From Medicago truncatula (taxonomy: Eukaryota > Streptophyta > Magnoliopsida > Fabales > Fabaceae), in contig NC_053048.1 of assembly GCF_003473485.1 (NCBI RefSeq), positions 53,007,755 to 53,071,754 of the forward strand: DNA of 64,000 nt, in the 5' to 3' direction. The notes under the pieces were generated by a model, which was not told where the DNA came from, searched no databases, and was given only the letters and a program-made list of their open reading frames with translations. Position numbers and translations under genes: made by a program. Below, piece after piece: positions 1-11,632 of this stretch. The number at the start of each line of letters is the position of its first letter. Position 1 is the first letter of the stretch.

Positions 1-1149
1 GCTATAACCAGAAAACAATCGAGTCTCAACCAGCGACCTCATCAAAACATTGAGACCTTCCGCCGCCAATAAAAACAAAAAAGGAGACAACGGGTCCCCC
101 TGCCTCAACCCCCTCTTTAACTGAAACTCTTCAGTGGGACTGCCATTCACAAGAACAGAGGCTGTAGCGGTACTAACACACTATCTAATCCATTTTCGCC
201 AGAGAACTGGGAAAGACATCTTAGCCAAAACAGAATCCAAATACCCCCAATCAATCGAGTCATACGCCTTTTCAAAATCCACTTTAAACAACATAAGTTC
301 TTTTTTCTTTTTACGAGCCTCATCAACAACTTCATTGGCTATCAAAATTCCATCTAAAATCTGTCTATTTTTAACAAAAGCCGATTGAGCGTCGGAAACA
401 ACAGAGTCAATCACCCCTCGAAGCCTATTAGCAAGCAATTTTGCCAAAATTTTGTACAAACTCCCCACCAAGGAAATAGGACGAAAGTCATTAAGCTTCT
501 GAGGGCTGTCAACTTTAGGAATTAAGGCAATGAAAGTAGAGTTGATACCTTTAGATAATTTACCATTGCGATGAAACTCAGATACAAATCTCATGATATC
601 CTCTTTCATGACCAACCAGAAATCCTTAATAAAGCCAAAATTAATACCATCGGGACTCGGACTCTTGAAACTATCACAATCCCACACAGCTGCCTTAACT
701 TCATCAACCGAGAAAGGCTTAATTAAACTCACACCCTCAGCCACTGATAACGACCGGAAAGGCATATTAGACACCGTGGGGCGGTTAGCAGACACCTCCT
801 GAAAATGATTAGCAAAATGAGTGAACACGGCATTACGAATAGGTTCCACTCCCTCCACCACCACATCATCAACCAAAATAGAACTCAAAGCGTTATGGCG
901 CCTCCTCCTAGACAAAACAAAATGGAAAAATTTAGAATTTGCGTCCCCGTCTCGCAACCACTGGACACGAGACTGTTGCCAACAAATGCTAGTATTAAGA
1001 CGGGACAAAGAGTGTAGTTTCGAAGAAACACCAAGTAATTCAGCACAATCGTCTTCAGTCAAAACCTCCACTTCACCTTTCCCATCTAAAGTTGCCAAAC
1101 GCTCCTTAAGATCGAGGATTTTCCTTGGTAAATTTTGAGTATTATTCAT
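1..1149 (-). mobile_element. LINE (non-LTR retrotransposon) reverse transcriptase fragment, nonsense-mutated
   Basis: Reading the minus strand from 1149 down gives 322 residues of a plant L1-type ORF2: the region before the RT domain (QWLRDGDANSKFFH), then RT motifs including SPSPDGINFGFIK, ALIPKVDSPQKLNDFRPISL and the acidic KVDFEKAYDSIDW. A single TAG at 181-183 sits where these proteins usually have Glu (WIR-stop-CVSTA). The same frame then continues to base 1 with VNGSPTEEFQLKRGLRQGDP. The YxDD catalytic box would lie beyond the left edge. The endonuclease domain is absent, so the copy is 5'-truncated near 1149. Family knowledge: this enzyme copies LINE RNA at the target site. The stop codon and truncation make this copy inactive. 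The identification is strong; the exact 5' junction is not resolved. Confidence 0.93.
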
Positions 1150-1434
1150 TTAATAAATAAATGTTAGGTTGGAGGAGTTAGGTGATTATCAGATATTGTT
1201 ATAAAAAAAAATTAATGTATAAACATTTCAATAAGCACTTACTTCCTTAAAAAAAAATAAACACTCCTTCCTTTGATCACATTTATAAGTAACTTTTGTT
1301 TTTTCATATAGTCAAGATACGTCACTTATTTAATAAATCTGAAAAGGTAAAAATTGCTTATAAATATTATCTGAGGTAGTAAATAGGAAAGTCGTTGTGA
1401 ACTGAATTGAGACCACTTAATAACTTTTTTAAAA

Positions 1435-2027
1435 TAAAATAAAGACTTAAATGTTCTTTTGGTCCCTTAACTATTTAATTGGTATCGCTTTGGTCCCTTA
1501 ACTAAAAAAAAGATTGTTTGAGGATTTTAAGTTTTTTTTAGTCTCGTTTTGGTCCCTTCTGTTAGGTTTCCGTTAGGGTTTTAAAAAAAAGTTAACTCCT
1601 AGACACGTGTCACCTTGTCATTGGCTCTGAGTTTATTTTATTATTTTTTAAAAATATACTATATTTTTTTAAAAAAACCCAAAGCCAATGACAAAGTGAC
1701 ACTTGTCCCAGAGTTAACACGTGTCACATTGTCATTGGTTTCTGGGAATTTTTTACAAAAAAGTAAAAAATATATTTTTAAAAAAAATTAAATTTTTTTT
1801 TTATAAAAAAATATATATAAAAAAAATAATCTTAGAGCCAATGACAAGGTGACACGTGTCTACACTTAACGTTTTTTATTAAAAATAATGGAAACCTAAC
1901 AGAAGGGACCAAAACGAGACTAAAAAAAAACTTAAAATCCTCAAACAATCTTTTTTTTAATTAACGAACCAAAGCGATATCAATTAAATAGTTAAAGAAA
2001 CAAAAGAACATTTAAATCTAAAATAAA
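1435..2027. mobile_element. 575-bp Mutator-type foldback MITE with 9-bp target duplication
   Basis: Bases 1444-2018 begin GACTTAAATGTTCTTTTG and end with its reverse complement (one mismatch). The inverted arms continue for about 130 bp. The element is flanked by a perfect 9-bp direct repeat TAAAATAAA at 1435-1443 and 2019-2027, the duplication length typical of Mutator-like elements. The interior repeats a motif around ACACGTGTCAC and CCAATGACA in both orientations. No ORF is present, so the element is non-autonomous. Confidence 0.85.
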
Positions 2028-3671
2028 AAAGTAATCCAGAAACTTCATCGACTATTTATTGTTTGTTCTGTTCATGTAGGTAGTTGGGTACAGTTGAAAT
2101 TAGTTGAATTGTCCACTTTGACCTTTCCTCTTATAACCCTTGGTTGGAAATTTATGACGCCATGAAGGGGATAGCGTTGAACTGGAGACAGATATCAATG
2201 AGAAGAAAATGTAGCTGGCAACATCACCAAAGGTCTGACAAAAAGAAATTAAAAGAGTGAATGTGGTCAAATAATTTCTGTCTCAATTTCATGTAAAGAA
2301 AAATTAGGGGCAAACAATTTCATAGTATCTGAATTAATCAAAATCGTCTTTTAGTTAGTTGTTTTGATCTTTAAATTGATCTTTTGTTATTTGGATCCTC
2401 AAATATGTTTGTTGATCACTTTAATTTATAAAATTAAAATAAAATAGATATTTAAAAATGTGTTTGCAATTTTAATATATTTAAGGTGTACAATGATTCC
2501 TTTAAAAAAAAAAAGTGTACAATGATGCCACTTCAAACATTAGAAATTAAAATGTTTTTTTTTTTAAGAAGAAATTAAAGTAGTTGTTTATTCAATAAAT
2601 TAGTATTAAAATTAATGAAATGATAATTTGTGCCTTCAAGGTACAAGTTAAGTAACCAAAGATAAAAATATTTTATTGTAAATTGTGTATTTAATATTCT
2701 AAAAATTTAAAATTTTATATTTTCAATACTATGATTTAATTTCATTTTTAAATTCGTAACTTATGCAAGAAGTACCTCAATTTTTTTTTTTTTAAAGAAA
2801 GTCAATTCAACATTTATGATCGGGTTAGATGATAGATTGATTGAATTTATTGATGACCTGCACCATCAAAACTAATTTATGATAACATGAGTTATAATCT
2901 TCTTCATTTATAATTCGTTCTATTTCTTCCATTTAGAGTGATAAAGATACAAATAAGTTTGAAAAAAGTATAAAATAATTAAGTGTCATATTAACCGGTG
3001 TCTCCGAGACACCGGTTAAGGAAATAAAAAAAAAAGGTTTTAAATTGAAAAATACACTTTGTTGACTTTTAAAAAATTGACAAAACAATTTCCAACATAG
3101 TGTTAACATTTCCCAATAATTAATGATAGTAGGATTCATTTAGTGGTGGAATCTACTATCTATTTTATATGTTTATCTCTTTTGAAATTGTATGCTCTAT
3201 TTACTTTGACAAATGAAGATGATCTTTACTCGCTAACAAGTTGTCCAAGAACATCCATAACGGAAAAAGCTATTTTAGAGTAAAATGGATTTCACATTTA
3301 CATATTATTTATTTATAATTTTTCACAATAACATCTAATAAACATTTAATTTTTCCGATCTAACACTTACATAAATTTTTTTAATTCAGATTCATTAATC
3401 CTCTATTAATAACTTTATATTATTATATTTTATTAATTTAATTAAAGAGAATTGGAACCCACGGTTAAAGGAAATGCTTATTTTGAGACCCTTTGTCCAT
3501 TAAACATTAAAAAAAAAAAAAATAATCTCCAATGGTGGAACCTGATAGGTACCTATGCTCATGGATTTAGGTGTATGTTTTGTTCAATTTTTAGTGGGAT
3601 CATAATTGATTATGGATGTGCATAATTGATTCTTACATGTTTGATTGTTGTCCAGTGTAATTAATTATGTT
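2028..3671. other. AT-rich intergenic stretch, no gene seen
   Basis: No coding similarity is visible on either strand. The stretch has long A and T runs and one perfect hairpin (listed separately). Confidence 0.6.
2991..3019. repeat. Perfect 13-bp palindrome with 3-bp loop
   Basis: TTAACCGGTGTCT is followed by CCG and then by AGACACCGGTTAA. The arms are GC-richer than the surroundings. This may be the core of a short foldback element, but no flanking TIR or target duplication could be defined. Confidence 0.6.
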
Positions 3672-3861
3672 TCTATAATTGGAGAAAACTTAGGTACAAT
3701 TTCATATGTGCTTTTTGTATGGTTCTTAACTAAATTCACCATGATTTCCTCAAATCCATAATTTTCTCAAAGTTTATTATATCCAAAAAATATGTATTTT
3801 TAGTTAAGAACCATACCTAAAACACCTAAGGAATTGCACCTAGGTTTTCTCCTCTAGAATT
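3672..3861. mobile_element. 172-bp foldback MITE (Mutator-like)
   Basis: Bases 3681-3852 start GGAGAAAACTTAGGTACAAT and end with a near reverse complement (ATTGCACCTAGGTTTTCTCC). The arms include TATGGTTCTTAACTAAA and its complement. Flanking 9-mers TCTATAATT (3672-3680) and TCTAGAATT (3853-3861) match at 8 of 9 positions, consistent with an aged 9-bp target duplication. Confidence 0.75.
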
Positions 3862-4078
3862 TATTCAACTTAAGACTGTGATTTATAGCTTTTGATTCTA
3901 TAATTTATTTTTACAACACAAATTTATAGTTCAACTCTTTTTTGCATGAATGTATTTAAACACAAATATTTTTTTAGTTAGAATTACTTTTGACCATAAT
4001 CAATTCTATATAAATCAATCATCACCACTGCAGGTGAAGTGGTTGACAACGACGTATATTTAAAACCAAAGGGAGTAG

Positions 4079-4616
4079 CTTGTAGGTGGGAAATAAGTCA
4101 GGCCAGCCTACAGGTACCTACAGCCTGTCCTGTTTATGAAAAAGGCTAGGCTTAGGCTTTTAAAAAAGTCTATTTAGGTAAATAGTTCAGGCTTAGGCTG
4201 TAAAAGAAGCCTACAAAGCTTGATAAGCCGGCTTATTTATGCATATTAAAACTTACTTTTTTATTTATATTAAAGTATAATTTATATTAAACATAAAGTA
4301 AAAACTCAAATAATGAACTTTTTAAATAGGCTTTTAAGGCCTTATTGAAATAGGTTTTTTTAAGTCTTATAGTTATAAACAAGCCTTCCAGTGAAATAGG
4401 CTTTAGGGTCAATTTTCCATATTTAAAAGTAAACAAAATGAACTATTTAACGACTTCAATATGAAATAGGTATATAGTAGGCTTTCAGGTCAAACCAGAT
4501 CCAAAAAATAGGCCTACGAAAGGCCATAAACTAGACTCAAGTTTGTGAAAAATTTTGTAGGTCAGACTTATGCCTGTCAAAGTCTGGCCTGACCTATTCC
4601 TATCCCTACTTACAAG
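4079..4616. mobile_element. 538-bp TIR element rich in AGGCCT/AGGCTT motifs
   Basis: The ends are imperfect inverted repeats: CTTGTAGGTGGG..AAGTCAGGCCAG on the left, and a right end whose complement reads CTTGTAAGTAGGGATAGGAA..GGTCAGGCCAG. The interior repeatedly contains TAGGCTT, AGGCCT and their complements. No ORF is present. The superfamily is uncertain (hAT or MULE). Confidence 0.65.
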
Positions 4617-4649
4617 ACTAAAATAGAGTTGTTTGATAGTGGTTTTTTA

Positions 4650-5012
4650 ATGGCTTAAATGTACTCCTTGTAGTGTTTGGTCCCCTATTTTAATTTCAAT
4701 TTTTATGAGTTTTGGTTCCACACCCATTTTGAGGTCAATTTTGGTAACATGGCCTTATCGATAATGATGTGGCAACGCTTATGTGGACACTTTTAATATC
4801 TATGTTATCACTGATTTGTTTAATTCAATAATACAGTTTTATACAATATTTGATTTGTTTAATTCAATAATACTTTTTTATACAATATTTTAATTATTGA
4901 ACTAAACAAAAAAATTAAATGACCACCTGTGCTTCCACATTATTAATAACAAGGCCATATCATCAAAATTGAGGTGGGAACCAAAACTAAAAAAGAAAAA
5001 ATGGAATCAATT
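4650..5012. repeat. Degraded foldback element
   Basis: A left arm around 4684-4757 (GTTTTGGTTCC...TTTTGAGGTCAATTTTG...ATGGCC) is mirrored by a right arm around 4950-5000 (GGCCATATCATCAAAATTGAGGTGGGAACCAAAAC). The outer ends have decayed and no target duplication is clear. The internal sequence duplicates TTGATTTGTTTAATTCAATAATA in tandem. Confidence 0.6.
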
Positions 5013-6854
5013 TTTTTCATGTGATTAGTGTTTTTTTATATGCTACTTCAACTAGCGTCTAAAGCTAGAGCATATAATTTAAATAGTGTTTACAATTTTT
5101 CTCTAACTTTTACCCTCATTATTTTAATTAAAAATATATTTTTACTGATTTTATATTTATCGTCCTTGCAAATAACTAACTATACAGGAGTTACTAATTG
5201 AGTTAAATTCTAGATTCCTATTTTTATTATACACATTTTTTTTGGTGAGATTTTTTATTTTTTATTATACACATAAAAATTTAACAAGTAATTGCAAAAG
5301 TTAATTAAAGAAAGTAAATAAAATGATTACAATAATCATTTATGAAGTTACCAATCAAGATCGTTATAAATCATATGTGAGTCTATCTGCAAAATTTCCT
5401 ATTTATTTTCTAACATAAAATAAGTTTTTAGTATAAAAATTTCTTGATACATGCAGAATTGCAGATAATATAAAATAAGTTTTTAATTTATAAATTTCTT
5501 GATACATGCAGACATACACTATTAAATAAGGAAAATAAAATTCTAGTTCCAATTAAGTTAAAAAAAAAAAAAAAAAAGGTGAACAACCAAAAAATAAAGA
5601 GTTTGAATAAACTTACAGTTAGAGAAAGTTTTTGAAGACGCTGAGAAGCCATTACAATATTTAAAATCCAAAAGTAATCCTATCTAGTATCATATTCTCC
5701 CTCGACGAATAACTCGAATTGTCTAAGATTTTGAAATCGAACCAAGACCTTTGTTAAATGCTTTATCGGTTTATAACAACAATATTTAAAGTGGATTAAA
5801 AGCAACTAGTGGTCAAATTAAAAAGAAACATAGACACTAGACAGTGCTGCAATGCACTATATCGTAGTCTCAATTTTGGAACCAAACGCTACCCGAGATT
5901 GGCAACCTATACACAAACAATAAACATACGGTAGCAAACATGGATTTAGACAAACTCACCTGTGAAGGGCTGATGATCATAGCTAAATTCTCAATATGTG
6001 GTAATCTTGTAATTGGACCAAAGAGGTGTGGTTTTCTTTCTCTGAGTTGTATTCCAGAAAACCTTCAATAATCGGGGAGCGAAATTTTTTGTTTGGTTTA
6101 GACATTCTCAATGATCATAGCTGAATCATTTTTTTTGTTTGGTTTAGACATTCTGAAATCATCTGATATGAAAATTGATTTTTGGATATGGTGTCGTTTG
6201 TCCGCGGTCAAAGAGAGTATCAGAGAGGGGACGAAATTGCTTGGTATGCAATAATGAAACGATTATGAGGAATGAGTAAAATATAGCTACTACTTAAATT
6301 TATGATAGATTAATGAAGACAGGTTAATTAGGTTTTAAATGCACATTTGATGATAATTTTGCTTTTAGTATAGAGTTTCTTGATGTTTGATGTTAGAATT
6401 TTCATTTGATTTGATCGCACACAAATTCTAAACTGTAGTGTGTAATCTTTAGATCTGGCTTCTGTTTTGGTTTGTCACTTTTGTATGTGGTTCATTTGTG
6501 TCTTTATGTTAGAATCAGTTTACATGAATGTGTAGTTTAAAACTATGTAATGGTGAACCTATGGTCTAAATCTCTTTAAATCAATGTGAGCGCACTATCT
6601 GCCTAATCAGTTTTTTAGTTTGTTTAATTTAGTCATGTAATCATAGTTGCATATACGTTGCGCCTAAAGGCACTTTTAATGTGCGACACTATTTCTTATT
6701 CGAGAAGTGAACGATGAATGGTGATGCCTACATTACCCTTTCATGATATCAATTAATCAAAATGTAATATACATAGATAATATTAAATGTCAAATAAATG
6801 AATAGATTTTTTCTTAAAATAAAAGAGTTAATCTTAATTTTTTTTTGAAGAAGA
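5013..6854. other. Intergenic, no supported gene
   Basis: The stretch is AT-rich with poly-A runs. A 36-bp open piece at 5617-5652 (minus) starts with ATG and ends at a GTAAG donor-like site, but no continuation could be found and it is not called as an exon. Confidence 0.5.
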
Positions 6855-7446
6855 GTTAATCTTAATCATAAGGTAACTTTTAATACTTTTAATTTTTATT
6901 TAATTTTTTTTTTGAAACATCAAATGATTTTTTATTTTTTTATATTAAGGTGTTCAATCTTAATTAATTTACACCACAAGACTTATAACAAATAAAGTTT
7001 TACATCAAATTTCTTTCATCTGGATGTCCTTAAATTCATCACTTACATTCATAAAATTTCTTCAATTCCAGAACCCCAAACGTGAGAAAAAAAACATTTA
7101 TTTCATTAAAAATAAAATAAAAATGCAGAAATATGATGAAGATGTTCATCATCTTCATCTTCTTCTTTTGAATCTTCATCATCTTCTTTAAATAAAAAAA
7201 ATTCTACCAAAATATATCTCCAAATATCGTGAATTAATGTTATATTCACCTCAAATCTTCTTTTAAACACAAAAATCAAAACCTTAATTTCATAAATGTT
7301 GCAAGACGGATGGTGGAGGCTTGCCACTAGCGGAAGGGTTAGGCTTTACAAAAGTTAAGATTGTTCTGGAAACAACAAAATTGATGTGCAAAATTGCTCT
7401 CAATTTTGGGGTTATTTTTATGACGGGTTTGAATATTGAGTTACAA

Positions 7447-7486
<40 letters not shown>

Positions 7487-7932
7487 TACGGTGTGACAAT
7501 TTTTTATTTTTTTCCGATGAAACTAAATTTCTTTCTCTACAGGGTTTTGATTTTTGTGTTTAAAAGAAGATTTGAGGTGAATATAACATTAATTCATGAT
7601 ATTGGGAGATATATTTGTGTAGAAATTTTTTTGATTCAATGAAGATGATGAAAATTCAAAGGAAGAAGATGAAGATGATGGACATCTTCATCATATTTCT
7701 GAATTTTTTTCATTTTTAATAAAAATATATTTAAAAAAAATTAAATTATGTATTTAAAAAAAAAATGAGAAAAAAGATGTATATGTGCTTTTATAAGAGA
7801 TAAAGACCTAAACGAAAAAATAATAAAGATAGAGGACCAAAGTGTTACAAATAAATAAGATAAAGGATCTCTAATGTAATCATGGCTATAATTAAATAAA
7901 AATTAAAAGTATTAAAAGTTACATAATGATTG
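6855..7932. mobile_element. About 1.1-kb foldback element with very long inverted arms
   Basis: The outer arms pair 6860-6905 (GGTAACTTTTAATACTTTTA..) with 7885-7925. A second, longer pair matches 7085-7290 with 7535-7725 (ATATGATGAAGATG..TTTTAAACACAAAAATCAAAACC against its complement). The apex holds an (AAT)n array. Short ORFs within the arms are low-complexity D/E/H-rich by-products of GAAGATGAT repeats. No target duplication was resolved. Confidence 0.75.
7446..7486. repeat. (AAT)n microsatellite
   Basis: About 13 uninterrupted AAT units lie at the apex of the foldback element. Confidence 0.95.
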
Positions 7933-9520
7933 TAATTGATTTTTTTTTTTAGGAAAAATTGACTTATTTATGACATTTAATGTTGTCAATGTAATCCCTG
8001 AAGTTTGATGAGATAAATGTGTGTTTATATAACTATCAATGCTGAGATAAGGTTTGTATAGGCTTAGGGAAGAGCATGTCATTTTCAAATGTATATGTAA
8101 CGCCCCGGATTTGTTTCCCCCGCGTACACGCTTCAAGCAAAACATCAAGCACACATCATATCTCCTTTGGTACCTAAAATGTTGGTTGTAAAGGTTAGTC
8201 TTCAACACCCATGAAATAAAATTAACAATAAATTAAGCCAACAAATAAGAATATACAACCATTATCTAGGAATCGTGCTAAGATATTTCTTTTTAGTTTT
8301 AAATATTTATCATTCAAAATTCAAAATGTACGATAAAAACAAACACCGACACCACATTTTTAACGAAGACACAATACTCAATTCTAATGCAGATGCATGA
8401 AATGCAACTAGACCATGATCTAGATATCGCCCCAATTGGCATAATACTTTTAATCGCCCTATTCGACAAAATAGTTTTAATCACCACATTTGACAAAATG
8501 ACACATGAATATGAATTGCCCTAATTAGCACATGAATGTGAATCGCCCCATTTGACACTTATGACACTATTATATGCAATGCTATGAATGCAATGTATTT
8601 GTTCTCTCCAACTCTTTTTAGTTTTATATTCTCAAGGCACGTAACTTATCAACTCCACAAAATCACCAACACCTCAAATTAATAAAATTTCTCAAAACCT
8701 CTGAGGACAAAATCAACAAAGAGTCACCTTTTATCAATAAAATTTACAATTTCACGTATCAACAATCATATACATAAATCAAACAAATTACCAATTTCAC
8801 AACTAATCAATCATACATATAATTATCAAAATTCACATATTCTTCAAAATCAATAACAAAAATTACTAACCAACAATTCTTATATTTATTAATAACAATT
8901 AATCTTTTCACTCATCAATAGAATCAAGAAGCATATACTAACCAACAATTCTTATATTTATTAATAACAATTAATCTTTTCACTCATCCATTGAATCAAG
9001 AAGCATATCAAATTCAATATCACAACCTATTATTTTCATTTAAATCATGATCAAGACTAAAACTCTTACCTCTTATACGCTCTACTTCCTTAGCACTACT
9101 TTAAGCCTCAAACTCGTGGTTGTACTGTAACCACAATTTCTCTCATTCTAGACATCATGTTGACGATCGGACTGTTGAAAACGAAGAACCACATGTTGTG
9201 AACACTCTGTCTAAAAATTAGCCCAATCAAATGGTAAACGAAAGTGCAGTCACAATTCTCCATAGACAGGTTCAGTAAAAACGAAAATGGTTCTTTTCTT
9301 TTATTCTTCTATTACTTTCTACAAAAGGTGGGGAATGTAAACTTAGAATGAGAAGGTCAGAGGAGGGGACTGAGTTGTGACCAACATATAGGAGGAGGCT
9401 TCATATTTGTTAGTGACGGCAAGGCAAGACGATGAACAAAAATATAGCTCCTAATTAATTAAAAGGCAACCCAATTCATGATAATTAAATGAGATTCGCT
9501 AATTCAATAACTGTCTTGAC
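7933..9520. other. Intergenic, repeat-like AT-rich DNA
   Basis: No gene is recognised. Near 8098 the sequence TAACGCCCCGGATTTG resembles a phrase common in plant repeats, but no element boundaries could be set. A 72-bp tandem duplication is listed separately. Confidence 0.5.
8865..9008. repeat. 72-bp tandem duplication (two copies)
   Basis: The unit starting ACTAACCAACAATTC occurs at 8865-8936 and again at 8937-9008, with only two substitutions (CAATAG against CCATTG). This indicates a recent local duplication. Confidence 0.95.
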
Positions 9521-9523
9521 TCT

Positions 9524-9640
9524 TCAGGCATAGTGAGAGATTTTTAAAAAAATTCTGAAAATTGACATAAGAGAGATTTGAACACGCGACCATCAACTAT
9601 AGAAAGGTATCAGCTTAACCAATACACCACATATTGTTTT
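9524..9640 (-). mobile_element. tRNA-derived SINE-like sequence
   Basis: On the minus strand the sequence reads TGGTGTATTGGTTAAGCTGA (A-box-like) and, about 40 bases on, GTGTTCAAATC (B-box-like). This is the internal promoter arrangement of tRNA-derived SINEs. It does not fold into a complete tRNA. The ends are approximate. Confidence 0.5.
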
Positions 9641-9839
9641 CTGATAAATTGTGCTTTTCATCAATTACATATAAAACATGGAAGTGCAGAAGCAAATTTA
9701 CACGGCCTGTTGATTATTCACGTATGCCATTTTTTTTTGTTCCACTAACGCTTATTATTTTTTCTGAAGCATGCTTCACTCTTTTTTGACCAAAACTATA
9801 TGCTTTTTTTTTTTTTTACTAAATCTATATGCGTGTTCA

Positions 9840-9840
<1 letters not shown>

Positions 9841-9864
<24 letters not shown>
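9841..9864. repeat. (TA)n microsatellite
   Basis: Twelve uninterrupted TA units abut the target duplication of the adjacent MITE. Confidence 0.95.
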
Positions 9865-9870
<6 letters not shown>

Positions 9871-10068
9871 GGATTTTGTTAGAAGCCACCCATGAATGTG
9901 TCTTTTAGCAAGTCACATCTTAAGGTGTAATTTTCACTTTTTAGTTATAACTTTGCTAAAAGACACCTTTATAAAAATTAGTTGATGTCTTTTAGCAAAT
10001 GCTTCATAGAGTAACTTGCTAAAAGACACCTTCATGAAATGTGTCTTCTAGCAAAACCCATAATTAAA
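9862..10068. mobile_element. 189-bp Mutator-type MITE
   Basis: Bases 9871-10059 have arms GGATTTTGTTAGAAGCCACC..GTGTCTTTTAGCAAG and a right end whose complement reads GGGTTTTGCTAGAAGACAC. Identical 9-mers ATAATTAAA flank it (9862-9870 and 10060-10068). The motif GTGTCTTTTAGCAA recurs internally in both orientations. Confidence 0.85.
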
Positions 10069-10209
10069 ATACATATTTTTAATATAATTGTTTGTTTCTA
10101 AATTTATGCATTAAAATTGAAATAGACTTTTAATATTTAATGAAATATGGTATGATTTTGTGTAGGTAAGGTATACAATGCAAATATTATGGTTAATTTT
10201 GTTGAGTTT

Positions 10210-10450
10210 TGACAAAGTTTTATGAGTTTCTTATTTTTATTTTTTGAGATCGGGTGATCTAGTTCAATATTATCCAACTCAGTTTATCACACGCACACAT
10301 TTTTATAGAGATCGAGTTTTATAACCGAGTTATCGGTTTAATCCGGTTCAGTCATGCAGTTCAACCAATGATCCAGTGGTTGAACCAGTGACCCAGTGAC
10401 CCAGTCATCTTCCCGAGTCAACGACTGATCCGATTTTTAAAACTATGTGT
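10210..10450. repeat. Degenerate repeat with CCGGTTCA / CCAGTGACCC motifs
   Basis: Bases 10330-10440 carry repeated phrases such as GGTTTAATCCGGTTCA, AACCAGTGACCCAGTGACCC and a terminal TTTTTAAAACTATG, resembling a widespread plant TIR repeat. The boundaries are not defined. Confidence 0.4.
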
Positions 10451-10495
10451 GAAAGAAGGAAAATTTGTGTAATTAAAGATAGACAATATTGGCAC

Positions 10496-10762
10496 TTAAG
10501 AGACGGGCGCAGTTATGGTGCATAACGAAATCCTTATGCACTCTGCATAAATCCAGAAATGGTTTCTGTGAGTTGTACTCCAAAACCATTAGCTGTACTT
10601 AATGGTTTCCAGCACCCTGCATAAGGATTTCCAGCACCTTGCATAAAATTATGCCAAAACCATTTTGCATGGTTTCTGTGTGTTGTACTTCAAAACCATT
10701 TCTGAATTTATGCAGGGTGCATAAGGATTTCCTTATGCACCATAACCGCACCCTTAAGAGAC
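10496..10762. mobile_element. 249-bp Mutator-type MITE
   Basis: Bases 10505-10753 are bounded by GGGCGCAGTTATGGTGCATAA and a right end whose complement is GGGTGCGGTTATGGTGCATAA. The arms match for more than 60 bp. Flanking 9-mers TTAAGAGAC (10496-10504 and 10754-10762) are identical. The same terminal sequence bounds a larger element at 30.2-31.3 kb, so this is a short family member. Confidence 0.9.
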
Positions 10763-11046
10763 ACGTTCAACAACTTTATGGAAGGTTTACTTGTATGAGA
10801 AAGAGAAGGAACAGATGATCATGGGTCTGTTGTTGAAAGAAACTGTTTTCTCCTATGTATATGCAAAATTGAATTGGTTTCCTATGCAAATGTTACTATT
10901 ATTTCTCCTACATTCAAGTACTTGGAGATATTTTGAAGCATATTTGATTAGGCAACGTGTGATACATTAATAGTTATTTTCTGTTACTTTAAAGGTTTAA
11001 GAAACCGTTATAATATGATATTTATAACTTGATGTGTTCTTGACAG

Positions 11047-11122
11047 GAAGCATAGAGTGAATAGATCCATTAAGGTGCCTGCTATCAGCAACAAGCTTGC
11101 AGATATCCCTCCTGATTTTTAA
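11047..11122 (+). pseudogene. WRKY group IId transcription factor fragment
   Basis: After an intron-like CTTGACAG the sequence encodes RKHRVNRSIKVPAISNKLA followed by DIPPDF, the conserved segment just before the WRKYGQK core in group IId (WRKY7/11/15-type) proteins. The reading frame then hits TAA at 11120. A few bases later the DNA still resembles the TATAGCTGGAGA that would encode YSWR, but Trp is changed to Cys and the zinc-finger part is missing. It is therefore a broken exon piece, not a gene. It is the first of several unrelated gene fragments on the same strand over the next 3 kb. Confidence 0.8.
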
Positions 11123-11340
11123 GTTTATAGCTGCAGATCACAATTTGAGATTAATTTATGCAACTTGATATAGCAAGTTTAAGTTTTTATCCCCACAAAG
11201 CCTTTGATTATTTGTTTGAGTTTTTGCCTTGTGATCATAAATAACTATTATGTTGTGTAGTCATTAGTGTCATATTCTGAAGTTTGCATTATGATATCTC
11301 ATCCATTATTTTCCTGATTTCCTTGCATCTTTTTTTACAG

Positions 11341-11632
11341 GTTGTGAGACTGCCAATTCGCAAAATTAGACAACGAAGAATGAAAATTGCTGAACTAGAA
11401 CAAGTTAGCTCAAGACCTGATGTTGTTGAGGTAGGAGTGTTTTATATTGCAAGATTAGTTTCAAATTGTTGGGTATCCGCTTCTTTTAAGGCCGTTATGC
11501 AAATGATATTGCATAATTTCATTTTCAGGTTTGGCTACTGCAGCAGATCCTAAGTTGCTGGTGTTTTTGAAATCTTATCGTAACACTGTACATGTACATG
11601 GGCATTGGTCACAAAAGAGAAAATTTTTGCAG
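11341..11632 (+). pseudogene. Splicing factor 3B subunit 2 (SF3B2/SAP145) fragment, two exons
   Basis: Exon 11341-11430 follows a TTTTTTTACAG acceptor and encodes PIRKIRQRRMKIAELEQV plus SSRPDVVE, ending at a GTAGG donor. Exon 11529-11632 follows TTTCAG and encodes, after a frame break, TAADPKLLVFLKSYRNTV and SQKRKFLQ, ending at GTTAG. Both match adjacent blocks of plant SF3B2 with the intron retained in place. About 4 bases are missing after GTTTGG (expected VWDATAADPK), which shifts the frame. A possible third exon remnant near 11784 (GGAAGCGG) is too degraded to call. In the intact protein this region lies in the conserved part of the U2 snRNP SF3b complex. This copy cannot encode it. Confidence 0.85.

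Noticed and set aside
5617-5652. Possible first exon encoding MASQRLQKLSLT followed by a GTAAG donor
   Set aside because: Only 12 codons, and no second exon was found at lower coordinates; chance is likely.
7106-7642. Short frames with Asp/Glu or Ile/Asn/Leu runs
   Set aside because: They come from the (AAT)n array and GAAGATGAT tracts of a foldback element.
9573-9632. Possible tRNA gene on the minus strand
   Set aside because: A- and B-box-like words are present but no complete cloverleaf or acceptor stem can be formed; a SINE-like fragment is more likely.
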